Shown piece after piece: positions 1 through 8,613 of a stretch of DNA of 64,000 bases. The DNA lies in contig NC_022111.1 in NCBI RefSeq assembly GCF_000163055.2, forward strand, positions 62,001-126,000, written 5' to 3'. The notes under the pieces are model-generated. The model worked only from the letters and a program-made list of their open reading frames with translations, was not told the DNA's origin and searched no databases. This stretch comes from Prevotella sp. oral taxon 299 str. F0039 (GTDB lineage: Bacteria > Bacteroidota > Bacteroidia > Bacteroidales > Bacteroidaceae). Within the stretch, counting starts at the first letter, position 1. Each line of letters begins with the position of its first letter. The translations under genes were made by a program, and so were the position numbers.

Positions 1-164
1 ACACCTGAATCTGAGATCAAAGTGTTAACACCATATGACGTCATTATAGATGCAGAGTCACGCTCATGAATAGCAGGAGCGGTATGTTCCTTTTGTTCTG
101 AACAGCAAACAAAGAAACATACCGTAGTTATTGTAAATAGAATATGTCGTAAATGTTTTGACAC
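1..164 (-). CDS. lptC: LptC-like LPS export lipoprotein (N-terminal part only)
   Basis: The 5' end of a gene that runs off the left edge; 54 codons are visible from a GTG start. The N-terminus is a lipoprotein signal: basic start, hydrophobic stretch with FFVCCSEQK, a plausible lipobox Cys. It is followed by MTSYGVNTLISDSG, which resembles the opening of the LptC beta-jellyroll in Bacteroidales. LptC is the inner-membrane-anchored periplasmic bridge that takes LPS from LptBFG to LptA. The start lies 5 nt after the stop of the upstream outer-membrane protein gene, so the two are probably co-transcribed. The identification rests on a short fragment; the GTG start is inferred because no ATG is available in frame. 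Confidence 0.62.
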   Translation of the reverse strand, partial: MSKHLRHILFTITTVCFFVCCSEQKEHTAPAIHERDSASIMTSYGVNTLISDSG

Positions 165-169
165 AATTA

Positions 170-1471
170 TTATTCTACTTTCCATTTTGCGAACCAACGC
201 TCGTTAAATGTTAAACCAATATTAATGCGCAAGCTATTTTCTTTGATGAAAGAGCTACTGCTTTGGTTTATCCATTGTGCTGAAATATTAAGAAGTGAGC
301 GTGAATTATATGCGTTTATGATAGGAATTCCGACACCAGCACTCATGCTAAACTCTTTAGGTCCATTAATGTTGTTAATCTTTAGATATGAACTTACAAG
401 AGAGGCACCAAATCTATAACGTATTCGAGAAAAGAAATGACGTGATAAAACATTGGGGCAAAATTCTCCTCCCAATGTTACTTTGTGTCTATCGTTATAC
501 ATATTATTAACTAATACGTATGAGCTTATATTATTTTTCTCCATATAAACTGGTGTTTTTACAGCTGACCATTTTTGTAAGGTATAGTCGATACCAAACT
601 TTAAGCGTTGGTCATGGTTCCACATCAGTCCTAAAGATAACGCAGAAGGTAAGTTCATTCCTTTGCCAGCATTATATGTTGTTGTATCGGATACGCTAGT
701 CTGAGAATTCTTTGAAATAATAGAAAATGTAGGTTTTGTGCCTAATTCGTGTGCAAAATTATAGGTTGCGCCTAAAGTTATAGCATCTTTCTTACTCAAA
801 GAAAGTGTATATTGTAAACCTAAAGTTGTGTGAATACTATTGAAATCAGCTTTATAGTTACGTGACAAGGTATTGATAGAAGCATCAGAATATTGATTTA
901 TAACACTTCTTTCATAGTTTCCCCACATATACGAAGTATTAACTCCGATAGAGAAATTTTTAATTGGCATCCAGCCTAATCCTAAATAAGTCTGATGTAA
1001 GCCACCTTCACCATTATAAGTATTGGTATATGGTGTAATAGTTCCATCGTTAGGATTTTCTATTTTTCCAGAGTTGGAATAGCTGTATCCTACGTTTGTA
1101 AAAGGAACAAAGCCAAAACTTGCTCCTAAATGCTTAGCAAGTCTTAGTCCTGCAATAATGTATTCAAAGTTCCCGTTGCGTGCATTAAATGTTGCTCCTT
1201 GCTCTTTGAATTGTGTTATTTGAGCAGATGCACCTGCATCGAATATAAAACTGAGTGAATCTATAGATGAATAAGATGCAGGGTTTAGGTAGTTTACTTG
1301 ATTATTTTCGTGAAATCCAATTCCTAAACCATTCATTCCACGACTTTGGGCACCTGGATTTTCTGATAAAACGCCTATGCCATATTGGCTATAAGGTGAG
1401 TTTGTTCCGCTTTGAGCATATGATGTTGCACAAGCAACGCACATTAGAACCGATGATATTATTTTTTTCAT
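170..1471 (-). CDS. Outer-membrane beta-barrel protein, FadL/OmpP1-like, function unknown
   Basis: About 433 aa. A clear Sec signal peptide (MKKIISSVLMCVACATSYAQ) precedes a Tyr/Ser/Asn-rich sequence with alternating aromatic positions, and the chain ends in a basic-aromatic stretch (FNERWFAKWKVE), typical of an outer-membrane barrel. The motif SPYSQYGIG near the mature N-terminus and NPASY at about residue 65 are common in a Bacteroidota family annotated loosely as FadL/TodX-like. I chose the second ATG (MKK); an in-frame ATG three codons upstream would give MQSMKK. A -7 element lies about 30 nt upstream. It shares a transcript with the lptC-like gene. The substrate, if any, cannot be inferred. 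Confidence 0.7.
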   Translation of the reverse strand: MKKIISSVLMCVACATSYAQSGTNSPYSQYGIGVLSENPGAQSRGMNGLGIGFHENNQVNYLNPASYSSIDSLSFIFDAGASAQITQFKEQGATFNARNGNFEYIIAGLRLAKHLGASFGFVPFTNVGYSYSNSGKIENPNDGTITPYTNTYNGEGGLHQTYLGLGWMPIKNFSIGVNTSYMWGNYERSVINQYSDASINTLSRNYKADFNSIHTTLGLQYTLSLSKKDAITLGATYNFAHELGTKPTFSIISKNSQTSVSDTTTYNAGKGMNLPSALSLGLMWNHDQRLKFGIDYTLQKWSAVKTPVYMEKNNISSYVLVNNMYNDRHKVTLGGEFCPNVLSRHFFSRIRYRFGASLVSSYLKINNINGPKEFSMSAGVGIPIINAYNSRSLLNISAQWINQSSSSFIKENSLRINIGLTFNERWFAKWKVE

Positions 1472-1499
1472 TGATTGCAATATTACAATGTTTTCGTTG

Positions 1500-1507
1500 C
1501 AAAATTA
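1500..1507 (-). promoter_or_regulatory. -7 promoter element TAATTTTG for the outer-membrane protein gene
   Basis: Matches the Bacteroidota consensus TAnnTTTG exactly. The predicted start site falls about 5 nt downstream (near 1495), leaving a leader of about 24 nt before the chosen ATG. It is divergent from the promoter at 1553. Confidence 0.5.
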
Positions 1508-1552
1508 TTGAAAAAAAACGAGATAAGAGCATTACAAGTGGGAAATATAAGT

Positions 1553-1560
1553 TATTTTTG
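1553..1560 (+). promoter_or_regulatory. -7 promoter element TATTTTTG immediately before the DUF4105 gene
   Basis: Matches TAnnTTTG. Only CATC separates it from the GTG at 1565, so the predicted transcription start coincides with the start codon and the mRNA would be leaderless. Confidence 0.45.
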
Positions 1561-1564
1561 CATC

Positions 1565-2767
1565 GTGGAATATATAAAATACAAAATAAAGTCGATATTT
1601 TTACTAATATTGTTGTTTGTTTCTAACAACGTTTCTGCTCAAGAATCTTTGAATAATTCTATTCAATTAGATTCTGTAGAGATAAGCTTATTAACCTGTG
1701 CTCCACACAATCAGATATATAGTTTGTATGGACATACAGCTTTAAGAGTGCAAAATAAAGAAACAGGTGATGATGTTGCGGTGAATTATGGCATGTTTTC
1801 TTTCAAAAAGCCATACTTTATTTTACGTTTTGTTTTTGGACTAACCGATTATGAAATGGGCATAGAGCCATTTGAATATTTTGTTGCTGAGTATGCAACT
1901 TATGGTTCTGAGGTGGTTCAACAAAGGCTTAATCTAACGAATGAAGAAAAACAACAGATTATAAGTGCATTGCAAAGAAATGCAGATCCCAATAATAAAG
2001 TTTACCGTTACAACTATTTTTATGATAATTGCACAACACGAGCACGTGATATTTTGTTAGATAATATAAACGGAAAGGTGCAATATAGGGGTAGGAAAGG
2101 AGTAGAAGAAACTTATAGAGATGTAGTTCATCAATGTACAGAAAATCATTTATGGGCACGCTTTGGTAACGATCTTCTGTTGGGAGTGATGGCAGATAAA
2201 CCATTAAGCTTTGAGCAAAAGCAATTTTTGCCACATCAGTTAATGGTTGATTTTGCTGCTGCAAGCATTGCTTCTAATAAACAAATAAAACGTAAATTAG
2301 TTGCAGAAACAATCCAAATATTGCCTGATTCAAAAGAAAGTAAAGGCGATTCAGAACCCATTCGTCCCCTATATATAATAATAGGTGTATTTTGTTGCAT
2401 TGTAATAGCATCACTTTTGCAACTTAAAAGCAATGTAATTATGTGGTATTTAGATGCCTTTTTACTGCTAATAACAGGTCTTTTAGGATTGATTCTATTT
2501 GCAATGATTTTTTCACAGCATCCAACAGTACAATTAAATTTTCAGATATTACTGCTCAATCCCCTCTCACTCATCATGTTGTGGCCTGTTGTTTCGAAAG
2601 AAATAAAGCATAAAGCGCACATCTATTGGAAAGTACTTGCGGGTTTTATTTTGCTCTTTATATTCTTAGGCTTATTCCAAACCTATGCCGAAGGAATGTA
2701 TTTTTTGGCATTATCTTTGTTAATAAGATGTGTAGTAAATATAAAATACTTAGATAAGGTAAAATAA
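1565..2767 (+). CDS. DUF4105 (Lnb N-terminal periplasmic domain) membrane protein
   Basis: About 400 aa. Starting at GTG 1565 gives a proper signal peptide (basic VEYIKYKIK, then a hydrophobic run ending NNVSAQ); starting at the ATG at 1475 would bury it behind 30 extra residues. The N-terminal half carries the DUF4105 signature: LLTCAPHN, SLYGHTALRV, NYGMFSF and YNYFYDNCTTRARDIL, whose Cys/His set looks papain-like, though no activity is established. The C-terminal half has about four hydrophobic membrane segments (from IIIGVFCCIVI onward). The stop TAA is followed directly by the ATG of the next gene, implying coupled translation. A periplasmic/inner-membrane envelope role is inferred. Confidence 0.75.
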   Translation: MEYIKYKIKSIFLLILLFVSNNVSAQESLNNSIQLDSVEISLLTCAPHNQIYSLYGHTALRVQNKETGDDVAVNYGMFSFKKPYFILRFVFGLTDYEMGIEPFEYFVAEYATYGSEVVQQRLNLTNEEKQQIISALQRNADPNNKVYRYNYFYDNCTTRARDILLDNINGKVQYRGRKGVEETYRDVVHQCTENHLWARFGNDLLLGVMADKPLSFEQKQFLPHQLMVDFAAASIASNKQIKRKLVAETIQILPDSKESKGDSEPIRPLYIIIGVFCCIVIASLLQLKSNVIMWYLDAFLLLITGLLGLILFAMIFSQHPTVQLNFQILLLNPLSLIMLWPVVSKEIKHKAHIYWKVLAGFILLFIFLGLFQTYAEGMYFLALSLLIRCVVNIKYLDKVK

Positions 2768-4126
2768 ATGAATAGATATCTTTCTGCTTTCATATTGACA
2801 ATGTTATCGGGCTTAGGCATTCATGCGCAGCAAATGCTTAAAGCTCCTCGATTAGTTGTGAATATAACTATCGATCAATTGCGAACAGATTATATCGAAC
2901 GCTTTGCTGCCTTATATGGAACTGGAGGATTTAAGAAACTCTTTTCAGAAGGAAAAGTGTATAAACAAGCTTCTTATTCGTTTTCTCCTTTAGATCGTTC
3001 TTCAGCTGTTGCAGCTCTATCAACGGGTACTTCTCCCTTATATAATGGTATTGTAGCAAACAATTGGCTCAATAGAAAATCTTTAAAGATAGAGTCGAGT
3101 GTTGATGATGTAAAATATCACACCTCTCCATCATTCATCTCAACAACGACGCTTGCAGATGAATTGAAAATTGCATCGTCTGGAAGTGCCCTTGTTTATA
3201 GTGTTTCAAAAGATCGAGATGCAGCAGTTTTGTCTGTAGGACATGCTGCTGATGGAGCTTTATGGATTGATGAAAAGACAAAGAAATGGAGCACCTCAGA
3301 TTATTATCCGTTGTCTATCCAAAAGTGGATAAAAGCATTTAATAGTCTTCTTGGAGGAAAACAAGATTCTAATGATAACGACAATGTGGCGTATTTATCA
3401 TTGGAATGTCTTGATGGTAATGCTCTCGGACGAGATGAAATAACTGATTATTTAGCTATAACGCTAAGTGCAAGTAATGAGATTGCACAACAAGAAAAGA
3501 ATGGTTATGAAGCTGTTTATGTAGGACTTGATAGAGTTTTAACTCGTCTTATTCAACATATTGAGAATAAAATAGGGCGTGATAAGGTGCTATTTGTATT
3601 AACAAGCACAGGTTATGATATTGAAAATGCAATAGATTATTCTAAATATAAGATTCCTACAGGTACTTTCTATGTCAATAGAACAGCGTCTTTGCTTAAT
3701 ATGTTCCTGAGTGCTGTGTATGGACAAGGCAAATATGTAGAGGCGTATTATAGTAATCAGATTTATTTAAATCGTAAGTTTATAGAAGACAAACGTCTCT
3801 CTTTAGATGAAGTTTACAATAAATCAAAAGATTTTCTAAAGCAAAATGCTGGAGTTGTTGATGTACATAAATCAGTATATCCAACATCGGTAAGTGGTGA
3901 TATCATTTTAGATATTACTCCAGGGTGGAGGTTGTTAAATGAAGATACACATCATTCGGTTGTTTCAAGACTTTCTTTTGTTCCTTTCCCCATTATTTTT
4001 TATGGTTTAAGTTTAAAGCCAGAACAGGTAAAGGAATGCACTCTTGTGGAACATATTGCTCCAACAATTGCGAATGCAATACATATTCGTGCTCCAAATG
4101 GATGTACTTTACAACCTCTTTTTTAA
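2768..4126 (+). CDS. Alkaline-phosphatase-superfamily protein with missing catalytic motifs
   Basis: 452 aa with signal peptide (ends GLGIHAQQ). The fold is recognisable against PafA-type phosphatases: NITIDQLRTDY near residue 33, TGTSPLYNGIVANNW near 86-100, and FPIIFYG near the end. Residues that bind metal and phosphate in PafA appear to be replaced: the segment aligned with the Thr nucleophile reads PLDRSSAVAALSTG (74-87; Arg77 at the nucleophile place and no His); the TDxxGH-like site reads SASNEIAQ; the ADHG site reads LTSTGYD (278-284). Only Asp36 is clearly retained. I infer a non-catalytic or altered family member. Translationally coupled to DUF4105; secA follows. Confidence 0.7.
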   Translation: MNRYLSAFILTMLSGLGIHAQQMLKAPRLVVNITIDQLRTDYIERFAALYGTGGFKKLFSEGKVYKQASYSFSPLDRSSAVAALSTGTSPLYNGIVANNWLNRKSLKIESSVDDVKYHTSPSFISTTTLADELKIASSGSALVYSVSKDRDAAVLSVGHAADGALWIDEKTKKWSTSDYYPLSIQKWIKAFNSLLGGKQDSNDNDNVAYLSLECLDGNALGRDEITDYLAITLSASNEIAQQEKNGYEAVYVGLDRVLTRLIQHIENKIGRDKVLFVLTSTGYDIENAIDYSKYKIPTGTFYVNRTASLLNMFLSAVYGQGKYVEAYYSNQIYLNRKFIEDKRLSLDEVYNKSKDFLKQNAGVVDVHKSVYPTSVSGDIILDITPGWRLLNEDTHHSVVSRLSFVPFPIIFYGLSLKPEQVKECTLVEHIAPTIANAIHIRAPNGCTLQPLF

Positions 4127-4139
4127 AGAAGTGATATTG

Positions 4140-4184
4140 AAAGTGCTATTTTCTGAATTATATTTGTTAAATTTGTAGCACTTT
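4140..4184 (+). terminator. Hairpin after the phosphatase-like gene, overlapping the secA promoter
   Basis: AAAGTGCTA (4140-4148) pairs perfectly with TAGCACTTT (4176-4184); the loop is AT-rich and only a weak T-rich run follows. The right arm abuts the secA -7 element, so terminator and promoter are nested. Confidence 0.35.
4168..4175 (+). promoter_or_regulatory. -7 promoter element TAAATTTG for secA
   Basis: Exact TAnnTTTG match, with a predicted start near 4180 and a leader of about 48 nt to the secA ATG at 4229. Confidence 0.45.
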
Positions 4185-4228
4185 ATATTAATTATATTAA
4201 GTCTGTAAATAATAAAAACATCATACAA

Positions 4229-7200
4229 ATGAATTTTAATAAATTCCTACAATCACTCTTCGGAAACAAGTCTACACGTGATATGAAGCTCATACAACCA
4301 CTTGTTGAGAAAGTAAAGGCTGTATATCCTGAGATTGAAAAGTTAAGTAATGACGAACTAAGAGCAAAGACTTTAGAAATAAAGAACTATGTTCAAAATT
4401 CTGGATCTACACAGAAAGAAGAGATAGCAAAGCTTAAAGCCAGCATTGAAGAAACTCCTATTGATGAGAGAGAAGCTATCTTTAATCAAATCGATAAGCT
4501 AGAAAAAGAGGTTCTAGAGATATATGAAACTGCTCTAAATGAAGTGATGCCTGTTGCATTCTCAATTGTAAAAGACACTGCAAGACGCTTTGCTCAAAAC
4601 GAAGAAACCATTGTAACTGCAACTGATTATGATAGAGATTTAGCTGCAGATCCAAGTAAAGACTTTGTTACAATTAATGGGGATAAAGCTATATATCATA
4701 ACCACTGGACTGCAGGTGGTAACGATTTGAAGTGGGAAATGATTCACTATGATGTACAAATATTTGGTGGTATCGCTCTACATCAAGGTAAAATTGCCGA
4801 AATGGCAACTGGTGAAGGAAAAACATTAGTATCTACTTTACCTGTATTCCTTAATGCTTTAACAGGTAATGGTGTTCATGTTGTAACCGTAAATGATTAT
4901 CTTGCGAAACGAGATAGCGAGTGGATGGGTCCACTTTACGAGTTCCATGGATTTAAAGTCGATTGTATTGATAAGCATCGCCCTAATTCTCCAGAGAGAA
5001 GAAAGGCGTATGAAGCAGATATTACCTTTGGAACAAATAATGAATTTGGTTTTGATTATCTTCGTGATAATATGGCGATATCTCCCGCAGACCTTGTACA
5101 ACGCAAACACAACTATGCTATTGTGGATGAGGTAGACTCTGTATTGATTGACGATGCACGTACTCCTTTGATTATATCTGGTCCAATTCCTAAAGGAGAA
5201 GACCAAATGTTTGAAGAATATCAACCATTAGTAGAACGTCTTGTAGATGTTCAACGTCGTTTAGCTACACAATATTTAAGTGAAGCAAAGCAAAAAATTG
5301 CAGAGGGAAGAGAGAAGAAAGATGATAAATTAACAGAGGAAGGATTCCTTGCTCTCTATCGTTCTTACAAGTCTTTACCAAAGAATAAGCCTCTCATTAA
5401 ATTCCTTTCAGAAGAGGGAATCAAAGCAGGTATGCTCAAAACGGAAGAGTATTACATGCAAAATAATAATCGTGAGATGCCTAAAGCTGTTCAACCTCTA
5501 TTCTTTGTTGTTGATGAAAAACAGAATGGTTGTGACCTTACAGACCGTGGAACCGATTGGTTAGCAAAAGAAGTAAATAATAAAGAGTTATTTGTTCTAC
5601 CAGATATTGCAACTCAGTTGTCTGAGCTTGAGAAAGAAACAAACTTGTCTGACCAAGAAAGATTAGATAAGAAAGATGCTCTTCTTAATCATTTTGCAGT
5701 GCAAAGTGAACGTGTTCATACTCTACAACAATTGCTTAAAGCTTACACAATGTTCAATAAGGACGATGAATACGTTATTATGGATGGTGAAGTGAAGATT
5801 GTTGACGAGCAAACTGGTCGTATAATGGATGGTAGAAGATGGAGTGATGGATTGCATCAAGCTATTGAAGCGAAGGAACATGTAAAGGTTGAAGCTGCTA
5901 CTCAGACATTTGCTACAATCACATTGCAGAACTATTTCCGTATGTATCACAAGCTTTCAGGTATGACAGGTACTGCAAGTACTGAGGCAGGAGAGCTTTG
6001 GGATATCTATAAATTAGATGTAGTTGAGATCCCAACTAATAAACCTATCTTGCGAAAAGATATGGATGATAGAGTTTACAAAACTGCACGTGAGAAATAT
6101 TCTGCCGTTATTGATGAGGTTGAAGAAATGCGTAATAGTGGTCGTCCTTGTCTTGTTGGTACAACATCTGTTGAGATTTCTGAGCTACTTTCACGTATGT
6201 TGAAGCTTAGAAATATTCCTCATAATGTTCTTAATGCTAAACTTCATCAACAAGAAGCACTTATTGTGGCTGAAGCAGGACAAAGTAAAGATGGTAAAGG
6301 TGCTGTTACTATTGCAACAAACATGGCGGGACGTGGTACTGACATTAAACTTTCTCAAGAAGTGAAAGATGCTGGTGGTCTTGCAATTATTGGTACAGAA
6401 AGACACGAAAGCCGTCGTGTTGACCGTCAGTTACGTGGTCGTGCAGGTCGACAAGGAGACCCAGGATCGTCTGTTTTCTATGTATCTCTAGAAGATAAGC
6501 TAATGCGTTTATTCGCATCTGAGCGTATTGCGAGCATAATGGACCGTCTTGGATTTAAGGAAGGTGAACGAATTGAGGCTCCAATGATCTCTAAAAGTAT
6601 CGAAAGAGCACAGAAGAAGGTAGAAGAAAATAACTTTGGTATTCGTAAACACCTACTTGAATACGATGATGTTATGAATAAACAACGTACCGTTATCTAT
6701 GAAAAACGTCGCCATGCATTGATGGGTGAGCGTATAGGTATGGACATTGTGAACATCATTTGGGATCGAGTTGTTCATATTATTGAGACAAACGATTTCG
6801 AAGGTTGTAAAGAATCATTCTTGAAAGTCCTTGCAATGGAATTGCCTTTCGATGAGAATGAATTCAATAACGCAAACAGAATAGATCTTTGCGAGCGTGC
6901 TTTCCAATCTGCAATGGCTGCATTCAAGCGTAAAACAGACCGAATTCAAAGTGTTGCTTGGAACGTAATTAAACCTATTTACGAAGAGCAAGGTGATAGA
7001 TACGAACGTATTCTTGTTCCTATCGTAGATGGACAACGTGGTTACAACATTCCTTGTAATTTGAAAGATGCATACGATACTGAAGCAAAAGATGTGATTA
7101 AACAATTTGAACGTACCATTATTCTTGGTACAATCGATGATTGTTGGAAAGAAAATCTACGTCAGTTAGATGAACTTCGTCACAGTGTACAAAACGCTTC

Positions 7201-7561
7201 ATATGAGCAAAAAGATCCATTGTTGGTGTTTAAACTCGAAAGTGTTAAGCTTTTCGATTCAATGGTGAATGAGATGAATAACAAGATTGTTAGTATCTTG
7301 ATGCGTGCACAAATCTTAGAGGCTCCAGGAGATGAGGTTCAAGAGGCTGCACCAGAGCAACATTCACAACAATACACTGAACAAAAAGAAGATTTAGATC
7401 GTGAAGCGCATCAACAAGCGGCTAATTACGACACCCGAGAAGGTGTAGACCAGGTGAATCGTACACCTTATGTAAAAGATAAAGAGCCAGGTCGTAATGA
7501 TCCATGTCCATGTGGAAGCGGTAAGAAGTTTAAGAATTGCCATGGACAAGGTGTTGTTTAA
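4229..7561 (+). CDS. secA: Preprotein translocase ATPase SecA
   Basis: 1110 aa, the long Bacteroidota form. SecA is the cytoplasmic motor that pushes unfolded preproteins through SecYEG using ATP. Walker A is MATGEGKT (GEGKT at 195-199), followed by the DEAD-type [12 protein letters not shown], the TAT/SGMTGTA motifs and the second helicase lobe with [11 protein letters not shown] and [14 protein letters not shown]. The C-terminus has an acidic/Gln-rich linker and the zinc-binding SEC-C motif [18 protein letters not shown]. Two insertions relative to E. coli SecA are visible, near residues 58-95 and 345-420, as is usual in this phylum. The phosphatase-like gene lies upstream and a possible terminator downstream. 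Confidence 0.97.
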   Translation: MNFNKFLQSLFGNKSTRDMKLIQPLVEKVKAVYPEIEKLSNDELRAKTLEIKNYVQNSGSTQKEEIAKLKASIEETPIDEREAIFNQIDKLEKEVLEIYETALNEVMPVAFSIVKDTARRFAQNEETIVTATDYDRDLAADPSKDFVTINGDKAIYHNHWTAGGNDLKWEMIHYDVQIFGGIALHQGKIAEMATGEGKTLVSTLPVFLNALTGNGVHVVTVNDYLAKRDSEWMGPLYEFHGFKVDCIDKHRPNSPERRKAYEADITFGTNNEFGFDYLRDNMAISPADLVQRKHNYAIVDEVDSVLIDDARTPLIISGPIPKGEDQMFEEYQPLVERLVDVQRRLATQYLSEAKQKIAEGREKKDDKLTEEGFLALYRSYKSLPKNKPLIKFLSEEGIKAGMLKTEEYYMQNNNREMPKAVQPLFFVVDEKQNGCDLTDRGTDWLAKEVNNKELFVLPDIATQLSELEKETNLSDQERLDKKDALLNHFAVQSERVHTLQQLLKAYTMFNKDDEYVIMDGEVKIVDEQTGRIMDGRRWSDGLHQAIEAKEHVKVEAATQTFATITLQNYFRMYHKLSGMTGTASTEAGELWDIYKLDVVEIPTNKPILRKDMDDRVYKTAREKYSAVIDEVEEMRNSGRPCLVGTTSVEISELLSRMLKLRNIPHNVLNAKLHQQEALIVAEAGQSKDGKGAVTIATNMAGRGTDIKLSQEVKDAGGLAIIGTERHESRRVDRQLRGRAGRQGDPGSSVFYVSLEDKLMRLFASERIASIMDRLGFKEGERIEAPMISKSIERAQKKVEENNFGIRKHLLEYDDVMNKQRTVIYEKRRHALMGERIGMDIVNIIWDRVVHIIETNDFEGCKESFLKVLAMELPFDENEFNNANRIDLCERAFQSAMAAFKRKTDRIQSVAWNVIKPIYEEQGDRYERILVPIVDGQRGYNIPCNLKDAYDTEAKDVIKQFERTIILGTIDDCWKENLRQLDELRHSVQNASYEQKDPLLVFKLESVKLFDSMVNEMNNKIVSILMRAQILEAPGDEVQEAAPEQHSQQYTEQKEDLDREAHQQAANYDTREGVDQVNRTPYVKDKEPGRNDPCPCGSGKKFKNCHGQGVV

Positions 7562-7593
7562 GCAGTCTTTTATTATAAGAATATAATCATAAT

Positions 7594-7636
7594 AAGAGGT
7601 GGAAGAGGAGAGCGGAAGCTCTTACTTCTACCTCTT
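7594..7636 (+). terminator. Probable secA terminator hairpin
   Basis: AAGAGGTGGAAG (7594-7605) pairs with CTTCTACCTCTT (7625-7636) with one G-U pair; the inner part can extend the stem. The T-run afterwards is short, so termination may be weak. Confidence 0.45.
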
Positions 7637-7658
7637 TATCTTTAGGAAGGAGTTATTT

Positions 7659-8375
7659 ATGAAACTAGAAATCAGTCAATTAACCAAGCAATACAATGAT
7701 AGAGAGGTTCTTAATATTGAGCATCTTGATATTGAAAAACCTGGGATAGTAGGACTTGTTGGAAATAACGGAGCAGGTAAAACAACTCTATTTATGTTGA
7801 TGCTAGATTTGCTTCGTCCCACTTCAGGAGTCATTTGTTATCATATTGATGAGCAACTCACCTATTCTTCAACAGAAAACAATAAGTGGAAACCATTTGT
7901 TGGTGCCTTTGTAGATAATTCATTTCTAATTGATTTCTTAACAGCAGATGAATATTTTAGATTTATTGCGCAACTTTCCAATATCTCAAATGATCAGTTA
8001 GAGCATCATTTAGCTTTCTTTTCACGATTTATTGGAACAGATATCTTAGGAACTAATATATTTATTCGTGATTTGTCTGCAGGTAATAAACAGAAAGTTG
8101 GCATTGTTGCAGCTTTCTTGTTAAATCCTTCTTTAATATTATTAGATGAACCTTTTAATTTTCTAGATCCTTCTTCTCAGAATATATTGAAGCATCTATT
8201 GAAAACATATGCTGAAGAACATCAATCTATTGTGATAATAAGCAGTCATAATATTCAACACACCATTGATATTTCTCAGCGTATATTATTGCTCGAGAAA
8301 GGTCATATTATTAAAGATCTGGATAATCATAATGAGAGAGCCGAAGTTGAATTACAAAAATATTTTGATTCTTAG
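7659..8375 (+). CDS. ABC transporter ATP-binding protein without a visible permease
   Basis: 238 aa. Walker A GNNGAGKTT, signature LSAGNKQKV (a variant of LSGGQ), Walker B LILLDEP, and H-loop SSHN are all in place, so it should hydrolyse ATP. The ATG at 7659 is chosen because a strong AGGAAGGAG sequence sits 7-8 nt upstream, rare in this phylum, and because it begins MKLEISQLTK as ABC domains do. In related genomes such ATPases usually pair with a membrane subunit; here the next gene is a sialidase with its own promoter and no permease follows. It either works with a permease encoded elsewhere or is the remnant of a pair. Substrate unknown. Confidence 0.88.
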   Translation: MKLEISQLTKQYNDREVLNIEHLDIEKPGIVGLVGNNGAGKTTLFMLMLDLLRPTSGVICYHIDEQLTYSSTENNKWKPFVGAFVDNSFLIDFLTADEYFRFIAQLSNISNDQLEHHLAFFSRFIGTDILGTNIFIRDLSAGNKQKVGIVAAFLLNPSLILLDEPFNFLDPSSQNILKHLLKTYAEEHQSIVIISSHNIQHTIDISQRILLLEKGHIIKDLDNHNERAEVELQKYFDS

Positions 8376-8421
8376 AAACTTCGATTTCCTTGCAATAGAA
8401 AAATTATAGTATATTGTTAGA

Positions 8422-8468
8422 ATAATAAAAGCATTGCTTTGGACATTCAAAAGCAATGCTTTTATTAT
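8422..8468 (+). terminator. 19-bp perfect hairpin after the ABC ATPase, built from two 22-nt repeat units
   Basis: 8422-8440 is the exact reverse complement of 8450-8468 with a 9-nt loop, followed by a T-rich run. It is formed by two adjacent members of the dispersed AAAAGCATTGCTTTT repeat (see the repeat at 8427-8470), so here the repeat can act as a terminator. Confidence 0.6.
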
Positions 8469-8470
8469 CT
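8427..8470 (+). repeat. 22-nt-period repeat array A (2 units)
   Basis: Units start at 8427 and 8449; cores AAAAGCATTGCTTT and AAAAGCAATGCTTTT, exact 22-nt spacing. It lies between the ABC ATPase and the sialidase. Confidence 0.75.
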
Positions 8471-8554
8471 AATTACATATCTTTTACGATGTAATTAGAT
8501 AGCTATTGTTGGAAAGAAAGATATAAGTTATGGTGTAATATCAGTTTTAATACC

Positions 8555-8562
8555 TATCTTTG
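8555..8562 (+). promoter_or_regulatory. -7 promoter element TATCTTTG for the sialidase gene
   Basis: Exact TAnnTTTG match. Predicted start near 8567 gives a leader of about 47 nt. No clear -33 TTG was found. Confidence 0.45.
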
Positions 8563-8613
8563 TATTATAGTTTTGATATAAGATAATTATTTAGAATATT
8601 AATCAATACAAGT

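Noticed and set aside
1475..1564. ATG at 1475 as the DUF4105 start
   Set aside because: It puts 30 unconserved residues before a clear signal peptide and lies ahead of the TATTTTTG promoter box; GTG at 1565 fits better.
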